Source: Lateolabrax maculatus (Eukaryota > Chordata > Actinopteri > Acropomatiformes > Lateolabracidae). Taken from it: a stretch of DNA of 64,000 nt. The DNA lies in NCBI GenBank assembly GCA_031216445.1, contig CM062213.1, forward strand, positions 7,842,501 to 7,906,500, written 5' to 3'. The position numbers and the translations under genes are program-made. This document shows positions 36,970 through 51,800 of the stretch, piece after piece. The notes under the pieces are model-generated. The model searched no databases and was not told the DNA's origin. It saw only the letters and a program-made list of their open reading frames with translations. How positions within the stretch are numbered: position 1 is the first letter of the stretch; every line of letters begins with the position of its first letter.

Positions 36970-38219
36970 CAGTTTGAATTATAAATAGTGATAGGCCGGA
37001 TTATTACTGTACTGTAAGTTTCCCTGTGCTTTGATTAGTGAGGCTGCTTTTCAGATTAAAAGTTTCATCCAAAACCTATATGACGATTTTAATGCTAAAA
37101 TCAGCATTAAAAGAGCATTAATAATAATAGTTTACTGGTCTCCACATCCGTTACTATGCGTTACATTACCGCACATCTTTGGACATCTTTAAACTTTGCA
37201 CAGTGAACATATTCTTTACACCTCATACTCTTAATCCTTGCACATTTCCTGCCAATATTTTGCGCATTCTTTCACAAACGGTAGGCTACAGTCTTTTCGT
37301 TTTAAAAACTGACATATAGCAAAAATTGGGATAATATTTTTTCACATTCTGTATTGTAAATATTTCTATTCTACATTTTATATTTATTTTTCTTGACCTT
37401 GGCACTATTTGTTTATTTTACTTCTACGTTCTTATTTCTCTGGTAATTGCACCAATACACCACAGAAAATTCCTTGTATGTGAAAACTTAAAAAATCTGA
37501 TTAATAATAATAAGCCTATACAGATAGGCCTAAGATTACATTTATTCACATTGCACAGTTCATACATGAGTCATTTTGCTTGACAAACATTTAAACTTTA
37601 AAAGATAGTGAAAACTAACTTCGAAAGATTGAATCAGAATCAAAGAAAATGTGAGCAAGGGTACAAATATGAAATAATATACCCTAATATACATCTTGAA
37701 GACTTTTACTTTACTGATAATTCAGTAGTAAATTGAAAATTAGTAAATTGGGGTATTAAAGTATCTGAATCCTTTTTTCACCACTTAATCTCTGCATGTG
37801 ACGATGTCGATAGAACAAACCTTTAACAACCATACGCTATGTGTCCTTAATCATCCTCATGAATCCTCATCACATGTAACCTCTCCACATATAAAACCAT
37901 TTTAAAGTGCCACTGCTCCCGCTGGTACCTCCCTTTGCTCAGCTCAGAGGCGACCCTCAGTGGCTGATTCCCTGCTATGACATGCAGAATTAGGGATTGG
38001 ATCAGTAATATTATATATATATATATAAATAATTTTGCACTGTGATACAGATTAGGATTGATGGTAGCAACAGGGGATGATAAACTGCTGAAGCTGTCCA
38101 TTGGGTATTTTCCTCATGTGTTCAGCTGATAGAGGAGACAGTGCTGCGTGTGTTACAGGACGCGGGTCTTATTTGCTGTTTCTATGTGACGGATTCCGAT
38201 CTTATCGCACTCTTACTTC
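36970..38219. other. mxra8-tRNA intergenic region
   Basis: AT-rich spacer upstream of mxra8 with a short TA run near 38012-38026. No gene recognised. Confidence 0.6.
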
Positions 38220-38223
38220 AAAA
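38220..38223 (-). terminator. RNA polymerase III terminator of tRNA-Glu
   Basis: AAAA on +, i.e. TTTT on the tRNA strand, five bases after the discriminator base. A run of four T is the minimal Pol III stop. Confidence 0.75.
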
Positions 38224-38228
38224 GCTAG

Positions 38229-38300
38229 TTCCCATACCGGGAGTCGAACCCGGGCCGCCTGGGTGAAAACCAGGAATCCTAACCGCTAGACCATATGGGA
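38229..38300 (-). tRNA. tRNA-Glu (anticodon TTC)
   Basis: 72 nt, no intron. The acceptor stem TCCCATA/TATGGGA pairs perfectly and the discriminator is A. The anticodon stem-loop is CCTGG-TTTTCAC-CCAGG with anticodon TTC. The T arm is CCGGG-TTCGACT-CCCGG. The internal A box (TGGTCTAGCGG) and B box (GGTTCGACTCC) both fit the Pol III consensus. CCA is not encoded, as expected in a eukaryote. It looks functional and lies between the divergent mxra8 and psma5 genes. Confidence 0.97.
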
Positions 38301-38690
38301 CTTCGGCAGGACATTTAATACGTCTGCTGCACGAAATGTGTTTTTGTTTTTATATTATTAACTATTGCAGATAAAAATGCTAATTGAATTCTAGGACTGT
38401 CCATGCTCTTCATAATTTATATTAAACCCCAGCTACGATGTCTGGGCAGGTTTTTTAATCCCCACGAAATTGGCAAATATTGCCCGGTGTTTTCCGGAGA
38501 AAATCAGAAAATCACAATCAATCTTTTCTTTTATTATTTTATCTATTTACACCATAATAACCTGCCATATTTTGTAAAACGTTATTTATTTTATTTTTTT
38601 AAGTGTATTTCATGCCCGTATCAAGTTATTTATAGCAGACAGTATAACTTCTCCTCGTTGCCAACAAACTGATATTTTAATTAAACGCAG
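38301..38690. other. tRNA-psma5 spacer
   Basis: AT-rich; nothing recognised. Confidence 0.6.
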
Positions 38691-38699
38691 AGACTTTGT

Positions 38700-38819
38700 G
38701 GCGACGCACACGCGGAACCTTCATTTCCGATTTGTTTTCGACCGGCGCGTTTTGGACGTCACACCCCGGACGCTTCCCCCCTGAAACAAGCGAACTCATT
38801 CAAGGGTTTGTGACTGGAG
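38700..38819 (+). promoter_or_regulatory. psma5 promoter and non-coding exon 1
   Basis: CpG-rich, with a CRE-like GACGTCA at 38756. A donor GAG|GTAAAC at 38820 ends a candidate non-coding exon, spliced to the acceptor TTGTTGCAG ending at 39126. The transcription start is not fixed. Confidence 0.5.
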
Positions 38820-39148
38820 GTAAACGAGTCTAACAAGTGCGTTTATTGGAGAAGTATCTCGCGGAATTGTCCACACACGTCCCGTTAAACGCAGTGACGG
38901 TGTCTGGATGTAGATGTTTGACTCCCGGAGGTTTTTATTTCCGTCGTTGTTTCTGTTTCTGGTCGCGTCCGTTAGCTAGCACGCCCGCTCGGCGCCGCAG
39001 CTAACCTTAGCTGGCTAATGTCGCGGAAAACTCGGAGCGAAGACTCGTCCTTACTCCTCTGTGATTGCTTTCGCTCGTGTTTTTAAATAGCCCTTGTGTT
39101 AACCAGTGTTCTCCTTTTTGTTGCAGGTCCTGCGTTAAACTTTAAAAG

Positions 39149-42332
<3,184 letters not shown>

Positions 42333-42621
42333 AGCAGAAAAGACTTGAAAGTCTTGGTTTGAGTTCTGGGCAGGAGAGGACGTGGAAGTACACCTGGGCT
42401 GAATGTCACAACACAACCACAACTTTCCATCAGCACATTCTCCTTGATGCATTCAGAATTTTTTTGGATTGCATAAGAGGTTTTTCTTTATAATGTGCTA
42501 ATTTACTTCTTGTCTCTCAGTATCTGTACAACTCTAAACAGAGTCTGACCAGCGCTTACAACTGAGCGGCAGGAAAACAGTAGGGGTGGGGGGGTATTTT
42601 TTGTTACGAATCAGTACTACA

Positions 42622-42627
42622 ATTAAA
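42622..42627 (+). terminator. psma5 polyadenylation signal
   Basis: ATTAAA 290 bp after the stop, followed about 20 bp later by a TTCTGACTCTTTTGTTCC U/GU-rich element. Confidence 0.6.
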
Positions 42628-42659
42628 CTGTTGTATTCAGTAAGTCTTCTGACTCTTTT

Positions 42660-43620
42660 GTTCCTTCTTTTCTTGAGTTAAAAGCTGGGCACTTAAACTA
42701 GACTAAGTATTGTACTTTGTTAACTCTTGTGCATCACATTGCAGTGGCAGAATCACATTACAGAGCAATGTCATGGTAAAAAGAAAATATTTGGTTTTAA
42801 CAGTGGGGTCTGAAAGTTCGTCCACTACCAAAAAAGATGTTTTTAACCATTTATCAGAAACAAAAACATTTGTAAAAAACATGTAATTGCAACGTACTCT
42901 TTGCAAGTCACCCCCCATTCTCTTTCTCCCCTTGTTTCTGTCACTCTAACAAAGACAAAACAGGACCCCATTAATATTAAAAAAGTAAGTAGCAAATATT
43001 TACATTCAGTTTGTCTTTATCACTGCTAACACACGGTTTGAATTCCAAGCTACTGCAAATATTTTATTGATTTTACAGCCAATCAGTTGATTAAATTATT
43101 TTATTTATTTTACATTGTGTCCTTCACTCATTTTATTTTTCAACTCCTTTTTCTTTTGTTTTTGGTCTTAAAATAAAGAGGATCATTTATAAATATACAC
43201 AAAATGACAAATATTCCATTTCATTTGAAATGGACAAAAAAATATATTTTTTAATAAAGATTGATGGTTTTTAACCAACTAATTTGAGGTTAAAGTAATT
43301 AAGCTTTATGTTTCCTTTTGGACTATTTTAATTAACTAACAACATAATATATTATGATCTTAGAGGTGATCAGTAATATTGTTGATAATTGCTGTCAGTT
43401 TCAGGGCAATAATCATGAACTGCTAAAATAATGACTAAAATGTTAGAAGAAAGTTTTTCTTAGAAGTGAACAGGAAATAAATCTTGTTCTGGGGAAAATC
43501 CCGTCCTTCAGACTGTTTGTTGTGGTTTTTCTTGCGTTTCTTGGAATCATTAACAAATTCAAAGAATAAATTCTCCATGTAGAAAAAAAAAAGAAAAGTT
43601 CCCCTGGTCTTTGCGCAGTC
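42660..43620. other. psma5-sort1 intergenic region
   Basis: AT-rich spacer with no gene or clear element seen. Confidence 0.6.
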
Positions 43621-43623
43621 TTT

Positions 43624-43637
43624 CCACCAGGGGGCGG
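43624..43637 (+). promoter_or_regulatory. CTCF consensus site, 5' of sort1
   Basis: CCACCAGGGGGCGG matches the CTCF core CCASYAGRKGGCRS at all 14 positions. It lies 228 bp before the sort1 start codon, in the psma5-sort1 boundary. Confidence 0.6.
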
Positions 43638-43639
43638 AA

Positions 43640-43864
43640 CAACCCCGGAAAATGTCCGACCCCCTCGGCTGCGGAAGATTCCCGCCGTCCAATGAGATCG
43701 CAGGTTATTCTGGTCCTAACCAATCCCCTGCCAGGGCGGATGGGCCGTCACTGAAGATGCATTTGGGGATGAGGGGGGCATGTGGAGCCCAGCGGTGGGA
43801 CAGAGGAGTTTGCTCACCGAGTCCGAAGTTGAGCAGCCTTGTTTTTTTTTTTTTTGTCGCAAAC
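43640..43864 (+). promoter_or_regulatory. sort1 promoter and 5'UTR
   Basis: GC-rich, with inverted or direct CCAAT boxes at 43689 and near 43720 and an oligo-T run just before the ATG. The transcription start is not determined. Confidence 0.4.
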
Positions 43865-45192
43865 ATGGTCTCCGTATCTTGCGTTTTGGCGCTCGGGCTG
43901 TTTTCCTCTGCGCTGGGCGCGGGTTTCCTCGGGGGAGAGAAGTTGTCAGGTTTGAAGAGGCTGCAGGGGGAGTTTGGCAGTGATGAGGAGCGACGCGGTT
44001 TAGAGAAGTCGGAGGTCTCGAAACGCAGCGCAGGACTGAATGAACAGACGTGCACAGGTCTGTCCGGAGCGGAGGCAGCCCTGCAGAACAACACCCATTC
44101 TGTGAGTGACTTCCTCGGGTTTCTTTTAACCATTAAAGCGTAGCTGAGGGAGTCTCTGTGTTTGCTGCAGCTGGAGTTGACTCGCTCAGCACATGGAGCT
44201 GCTCGTAACGTCCCGACTGTAAACAACTCAGACAGATGCAGATAAGACGAGCTGCAGCCAGGTGAAGGCCTCTGCACTGAGGATGTGACAGCTCTCTGCA
44301 ATCTGAAGTGCGTCCTGCAGGAATGAAAGATGCATTTATTCTTATATTTTGAACATTGGATTGTGCAAGCTTCTCAAATGTGAGAACTTTCTGCTTTTCA
44401 TTGATTGTCTTTAATTGACTGATTAATTAATAGATTTACATTTAACTTCTTCTTGAGTTCTTCTAAACTGTTGAGTCTTTAAAATGCAAAAATATAGTGA
44501 GAACATTTACAATTTCTCCAAGCCCATGGCAACGTGTTGAATTTGCTTTTTTTGTCTAAAAAACAACACAACCTGAAGAAATTCCATATACTGTCATATG
44601 TGACAAAGAAAAACTGCAAATCCTCATGAGAGAAGCTGAAACCAGAGAATATTTGTGATTTTTGCTCAAAAAATGATTAATTGATTATCAAAATATTGAC
44701 CATTAATTTTCTGTTGCTCGACTAATCCATTATTCAGCTAATTGTTTCAGCTCTAATCCAATTTACAATTATACAAAACAGAAAATAAACAAATATTGGA
44801 GAAGGTTGAACTGGAAAATATTTTGCCTGAAAATAATCTGACGATCTACATATTGTTTCATCTCTGTCTGTTACATGGATCTGAATTAATGTAGGTGGTC
44901 AGTCCAGGTCAAATCCATTAGGCCTACTGACTGCGGGTTCATAAACATCCAGTGTTGTTGTTCCAGTCCGGTAACGGGACGGAGAGTCAGCAGCTCTTGG
45001 TGTTTCTCTTGCATGCGGTATCCGTGATCTCATCTTAACCCCCCGATTCAGCCCGAACGACACTTTCTGCTATTCTAGTACTGAACATGTTGTAATAGGA
45101 AGCACAACAAGAACAACCCAGATGTCCAGAGGAATGTTCAAGAATAACAACTTGGTCCAAAGCTACAGAGCCTCCACAGGACAGTCTTCCTG

Positions 45193-45230
<38 letters not shown>

Positions 45231-45821
45231 TGGAAGAAGTGGACGTTACATCACTTCTGTGGCTCAGACACCTGGACTAGCTTTTGACCATGAAAACGAT
45301 TCGGCGTGCTCACAGAGAGCAGACTCCTCTGGGCCTTTCTCCCTCTCAAACATTCCCCGCGTTTCTTTTTTTTTTTTTTCCTGCTGGACTTGATCTGAGT
45401 GCCAGTGTGGACTTCAGTCTGAGGTTTCTGCTATCATGGCTGCGGGGCTCGAACACACAAGGTCGTGTGAGCATCTAAATGAGCAGATCAGACGAGTCAA
45501 ACCTACTCCTACGCTTCTTTTTTATGCTATTTTAGGCCCGATGGTCAGCCAGCCAAAGCTTTGCACTCATTTTCTCTCTTTTTTTTTGTTTGTTTGTGTA
45601 AGGTTCATTTAGTCTCGTTTAAAAACCAGCATGCTGTTTCTTTTTTCTTTCTTTTTTTCCCTCCATCCCGTCCTCTGTCCCCTCCGGGCCAAAAACACGT
45701 AGAGAAAAAAAACATGTTCTGTTTTCAGGGTGAAGCGTAACTGGGTCGCAGCCAGCTGTTGGAGCACCAAGGAAAGCAGCAGACTTGATGTTCCACATGG
45801 GGAGAGAGAGAGAGAGAGAAG

Positions 45822-45866
<45 letters not shown>

Positions 45867-48800
45867 ATGGAAAGTATGGGTTTGTTGATGTACAGGGAGC
45901 GACATCCGATGAGATCAACAACCCAGTGAAAAATAAAGAGGCACTTGTAGACTCAGAGGTAGTGAAATTTCCCATATTCAGTCATAGAAGGTGGAGAAAT
46001 GATCAAGTATGTGTACAGTCTGTGCCTGCATTTGACTGCAACAGGCGAAGAAGCGCGCAGAAAATAAACGTCTGACGTTTAAGTCATCCATCAAGCAAAA
46101 CTGCCCAGACTTTGCTGGTCCCACCTTCTCTAATGTGTGGAAAGAACAACCAACTATTTTCTTGATTAATCAACTAATTGTTTGGCATATCAGAAAAGAG
46201 TGAACAAGACTTAAAGGTTACAGTTATGCTCGTGGCTCTGTGAGGCTGAACTTGTGCACAGTGGTGCTTTGAGCTAAATGCTGATGTTAAGAGGCTTACA
46301 TACTGCATGTGGTGTGCTGGAGGTAGCAGGCATAATGTTCAGCATGTTCACCTTCGTAGTTCAGCGTGTTAACGTAGATGAAATGTTAGGGAATCACCAA
46401 AGTTTTTACAATTCATCCTGGTGGGAACACGAATGTCCGAACCACATTTCATGGTCCGTTCAATATCCATCCAATAGTTGTTGGGACATTTCACTAAAAC
46501 CACAAATGTGAACCTCGTGGTGGCGCTACAGGAAAAGTCAGGGGATCACCCGAAGTCATTAAGGTTCGTCCTCTGGGCACCATGAATGTCTGCACAAACT
46601 TTCATGACAATCCATCCGATAGTTGGGATATTTGAGTCTGGACTGAAGTGGTGGACCGACAGAGCGTCGTCGCCATCCCCAGAGCCGTTTAACCACCAAA
46701 TCAAAAAATAGTCCCCGTGGTTAGTTGTCTTCTCAGCTTTTCTTGAGCATTAATGATAATGGAACGGACATTAATACAGCCCAGCTTACTTCTCGGCCGG
46801 CAAAACGTAGCCCAGCCTCAGAGGATTGGTCTGCACAAGCTTCATGTGTTAGATCAGAGCCCAGAGTGTTTGACCTCCTCTTGTGAAGTTTAATGTGTGT
46901 AAACAGGGCTGAAGCAGAAAGGTTAAAACCCCGAGCAGAGGGAATAAGGAGCTCATTGTGTTGGCGCCTGACCTCTGAGAGAGGACTTCACTGTGCTCCC
47001 ACCCACCAACGCTGTGTATTACTGAGCCTGAAGGGATATGTGTGTGTGTGTGTGTGTGTCAGTTCATGTACTGCAGCGTGTGTGACACTCACTTGTGCAG
47101 CATTGTTGCTCACTCGTGAGAGTCGAATGCACTCACACACCTTGAATGCCAGAGTTTCGTGCGTTGGTGCCTTTTCAGAGCAGACGCAAACCCTTAAATT
47201 CAACACGGGATACAGCATGAGGTCATGTCTGGTTTGTGAGGCCACTTCCAGTCAGGACAGACACTTATCTCTAGATTTTTTTTTTTTTTTTTTGCTGACT
47301 AATAAGCGTCTTCTCTTCACCGTCTCCCTCTGCCACTCTGTTTTCCCCATCACAGAACAGGACTGAATCATCTTCAGCTTTACACTGACTCCCTTTTCCT
47401 GTCCCTGCCACATGATCCGGCTTTAACCCTTTACCAGTTTGGTAAAACAGCAGTTTTTACTCAGACAGAGCTTTCTCAACTGACCTGCTTTATAATGCAA
47501 TTCTTGATCGTTTGGGTTTCAGTCCCGGTGAACTGTAGCCGGTCTAGTCAGCGTTTGTCTAGTCAGGGTTTCAGAGGAGCAGATGTGGAAAACACCCCGC
47601 TGGTTAAATTCAACACAGGGGAACAAGCAACAGGCAGAAACACAGCATGAAACCTGTTGACCTGCAGTGACCATGACCGCTCTTTGTATATGTATATTCA
47701 GTGTGTTGAAAATAATTTAAATCTTTAGTAGTTAGTGGGTTTAGTAGAAATCTTAACTTTCCGTGTACTTATTACTGACAAAACAGCAACACAATTCATT
47801 GACATAACGAACATGTTCTAAAAATCCAGTTACAACCTTAAAGATACATATTATGAGTAAAGCACAGATAACCGGGTTATGACCAGGAAATGGCTTTGGT
47901 TAATTACATAAAACTGGTGTTTTCATCGTTTAGAAAGCCACCTGTCACACTGTTGCTGTGTGTGATTAATTATTGTAACTTAACACTATTACACGTCACC
48001 AGTTTTGCGAATGGTTTTTACACCAGTGTGCATGTTTAGATGGAAGGGCACGTACATATTGATAGTTTACCCACTTCTTAGTTACCACCACACCACAATG
48101 ACATTGACCACTGACAGTTCTGGTGACAAATGTCGATTAGTCTTGTGTGTGAAACTTGATGTTGTTGTTGTTACATCTCTCCCCCCCAAAAAACGGGGGG
48201 AGAGATGTAACAATGCTTCTTGGACAGATTTGAAGCCTAAACACTGTGGTTTAATGGTATGAGACTGCCGGGAGGACATGTCATGTTTTACATTTTTTAA
48301 CCAACAACAGATTAAACACACATGACTGCAAAGGAAGGGAGGAGAAGTAACCCGAGTGATCAAGAGGTGCAGCGAGGGTGAAGAAAAGATTAATGTAGAG
48401 GGGAAAGATGGAAAGTTGTGTTCACGCTCTTGGACAGCCGGGGCAGGCCAGTTTCCACTGGACCTATTTACAAGGAGTTTCCAGCAGGCAGACCTGGCCG
48501 TCTCCTGGGGCTTTATGGAGCTGTGTGCAGACTCTCCAGGGCTGGGCTCACCTTGTAAACATCTCTGCCTCGCCAGCAAAAGAGAGGAGGGGAGAAATAT
48601 TTCTCAGACTCCAAACAATGTGAGCTGTGGCTAAATTTGTTGCTCAAATGACCAAACACTTGAATGTCACTCCGGATGAATAGACTTGAATGTTGTTTGC
48701 AGTCAGTGCACTTGTGAAATAAAAGTTCAGGTCTAAACTTTTTCTAATCACTACCTCTAATATTATGTAATATTAGTTATGAGTTTTTTTTTAATTATTT

Positions 48801-51800
48801 CATTCTGAATTTTTAAGTCTTCCATAGCCTGAGAAATAAGTAAGAAAAAACAAAAAATTTGTATTTAGTTAATTGTCAGAACTGAATACTCTCAGTCCAC
48901 ATTTACTGTATGTGTGTGAGTGGATGAGTGTTCCTGCTGTGCTCGGGACATCAGTAATTGGCTTGTTCTCTGGCCCTAGCTTTGTCTTTTCGGCAGGAAT
49001 GTAGGTCACACACGCAGAGTGCATCTAAATGGCCGAGTTACTTTGGACAGTAAGGACAATTCATTCTGTCCTCTCGGCTGCCGTGTGCAGTGCTCGGCCA
49101 GTGACGGAAACGCACACACACAAACTCTCTTTGTGTTTTGTATGTGTTAAACTCTGGACTTTTCGCTGTGTGTGTCTTTGGTGCTGTTCAGTTGATTTCC
49201 TGACACAGTATTAAGCCAGCAAAATCACATAAAACTCAGAAATATTTCAAATAATCCTTCACAGTGATAGTCAAGAAACATTTTTCTGGAATTACTTATT
49301 ATTTGTTTTCTAAAAACTTTTCTTTGCTTCTTTTCTTTGATTTCAGTTCACCTTCAAAGTGAGGAATATGGGTTCGCTGTCACTGGCCTGGGTGGGAGAT
49401 GGATCAGGGGTGAGTTTGTCTATGTGGGTGAAAATATATGACTGTAAATTTAAAAAGAGTCCAAGATGTTGTATGGATTGTTGTTGTAATTCCTGCCCTC
49501 TTCTCCCAGGTGCTGCTGGTCTTGACGACGTTTCAGGTGCCGTTGTTCATGATGCGTTTTGGCCAGTCGAACCTCTACAGGAGGTGAGGCATGCCTGATG
49601 GTTGATGGCACACTAGGCAGAAATGGAGCAGTACATTATTTGTCATAGCTGTGGTCTGAGGGTCTAACTGCAACTTTGTCACTGTGTCAGTGAAGACTAT
49701 GGGAAGACGTTCAAAGATGTGACTCACCTGATCAACCACACATTCATCCAGACTGAGTTTGGCATCGCCATCAGCCCTGACCACTCTGGCAAGGTGAGCC
49801 GTTTCGGGAAAGCAAAAGCGTGTTATTCTTAGTTATTTTAAGTGCTGAAGATGCAGACCTTTCCCACACAGACCCCGCTTATACCTTTCATTATGTACAT
49901 TTGTATGTTTCGTGGTCTGTTTATATAAAAGTACATACCATTGCCTCATAATAACTCAGTAAATCATAAAGCTCTACTCTACTGTTGAAGAATATGAAGG
50001 ATATTCCCTTACAGCTCCTCTCTTTGTCTGGTTTCAGGTGATGCTCACTGGTGATGTGTCAGAAATCGGACAGTTCAGGCTGTTTCGCTCACAGGACTTC
50101 GGCATGACCTTTGTTTCAACTGACCTGCCGTTTGAGCCCCTGATTCAGATGCTGTACAACCCCGGAGACTGCAACGTACTTCTGACGCTCAGCATCACGG
50201 TAGCAGCATTCATGCTTTAGACCAAAGGAAACCTCAGCAGATTTAAGCTTCCATTTCAAAATACTAAATTCTTAATTAGGGTTAACTGAAAGTCAGTGAA
50301 CACTTTTTTTTACTGACTAAGCCTTTTCCCTCCAGTGGGACCTGTGGCTGTCTGAGGACTTTGGTGCCACCTGGAGGAAGATCCATGACAGTGTTTGTTT
50401 GGTCAGATGGTGAGAATTGCCCCCTATATCATCTGTCAGTTTTGTAATACAATATAAATACACGCAAGGCATGTGGGTTCTTGTTAGATACTAAATATGT
50501 AACAGAGGGCATGACGAACAAAAAAAAAAAATGGTAATCTGTACCTATAAAGATCCGCATCTACTGTTTCTCAAAACCAACATGGTGGTCCCATAAGTTA
50601 CTACAAAATTAAGCCCTGATCCAGAAACATGATTGCTGTACTCTACATATGGCAAAACCCATCTTTATGATCCATGGCGCACACACAGTAGTAGGTCAGT
50701 ACAACAGTAAATCTAGCAAGAAAAGGGGGAAATTAAATATATATCTGTTTTTGCCCAAAAATTCAGACTACGCTCAGAAATTCATCACCCTTTCCTTCTC
50801 GGACCCTACCTCCCCTTCTAATGACTTTAGTACAGTCCCATAATAGATAATAGATTGGCCAGCCAGTGGCACAGAGCCTGAGCAGCAACACAGCACACAT
50901 TAAACACATTTCAGATCCACATTACATTAGTCACGGTGTGTGTGATTGTTGAGAGTGAAAAGCGGATCATTAAACACTGAAGTGTGAACCGTTGCGGTGT
51001 GACAAAGCTTTGTCCATGTTTGTTTTCGCACAGCCTACATGTGCATCATTGATCTTTGGGATAACTGCGTGTTTGCGTGTTCCTAGTTCTTTGTTGTTAT
51101 TCCAGCTGTCTTTCTCCCCACAGTTTGGATCACCCTCCTGACTCTGGTTTCATTTGGACACCAGAGTTCACGTGGGGCTGTGGTGTCAGCCTGCGGTCGT
51201 TAGCGCTGCATTGTGGGAACATTGTGATAGCTCTGCGTGACCACAGCTGTCATTTAGGCCCCAACCTAAATTGACTGCAGAGCGAGGGAGCTGAGGCTGC
51301 TGTCAGAGTGAATCATGAGTCAGCAACGGCATTCTTATTCAGCCCACAGTCCTTGAACCAGCAGAATCTTTGCAGTGTGAAAACCTTCGTCCCCTTTGGC
51401 AGGGAACAAAACCAGAGAGGGCTTGGAGTGCAGCCCGGGGGTCTGTGTGCGCCTCGCTCACACAGCACTCAGAAGAAACCGCAACCATAATCTGTGATCT
51501 CTACAAATTCCAAAAGTGGATTTTGAACTCAGACAACTTTCAGATGTTAAAAAACTGTGAGCACAATTGGATCTTTCCTTTTTCCAAATTCCTTCCTTCA
51601 CTGTTTCTTTTTCTCACACACAGGGGGCCAAAAAACAGCATCTACTTTACAACAAACTACAATGGATCATGCAGTAAGTGAAGACAATATATATAAAATG
51701 TATGTAGTAAGTGAAGACCATATACGTGTGTTTGTGTGTGTGTGTGTGTAAAATACACTGCAATACATCTAGTAACTGCACTTTCTTTCTGTTAGATGAT

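Larger units (their letters stand above)
44102..49346 (+). other. sort1 intron 1 (5.2 kb)
   Basis: Holds an ATTAATCG-type repeat (44370-44755), GT tracts (45194-45229 and 47039-47059), a GA tract (45801-45864), an interspersed repeat (46266-46690) and the hairpin at 48168-48213. No coding exon was recognised. A GC-richer segment at 48400-48600 has no identifiable content. Confidence 0.75.

Noticed and set aside
43705..44301. 198-codon frame on the minus strand over sort1 exon 1
   Set aside because: Antisense shadow of a GC-rich signal-peptide exon; no recognisable domain and no splice logic.
48400..48640. GC-richer segment with open frames in sort1 intron 1, considered as an extra exon
   Set aside because: No splice sites in phase with exons 1 and 2, which already join in phase; no homology recognised.
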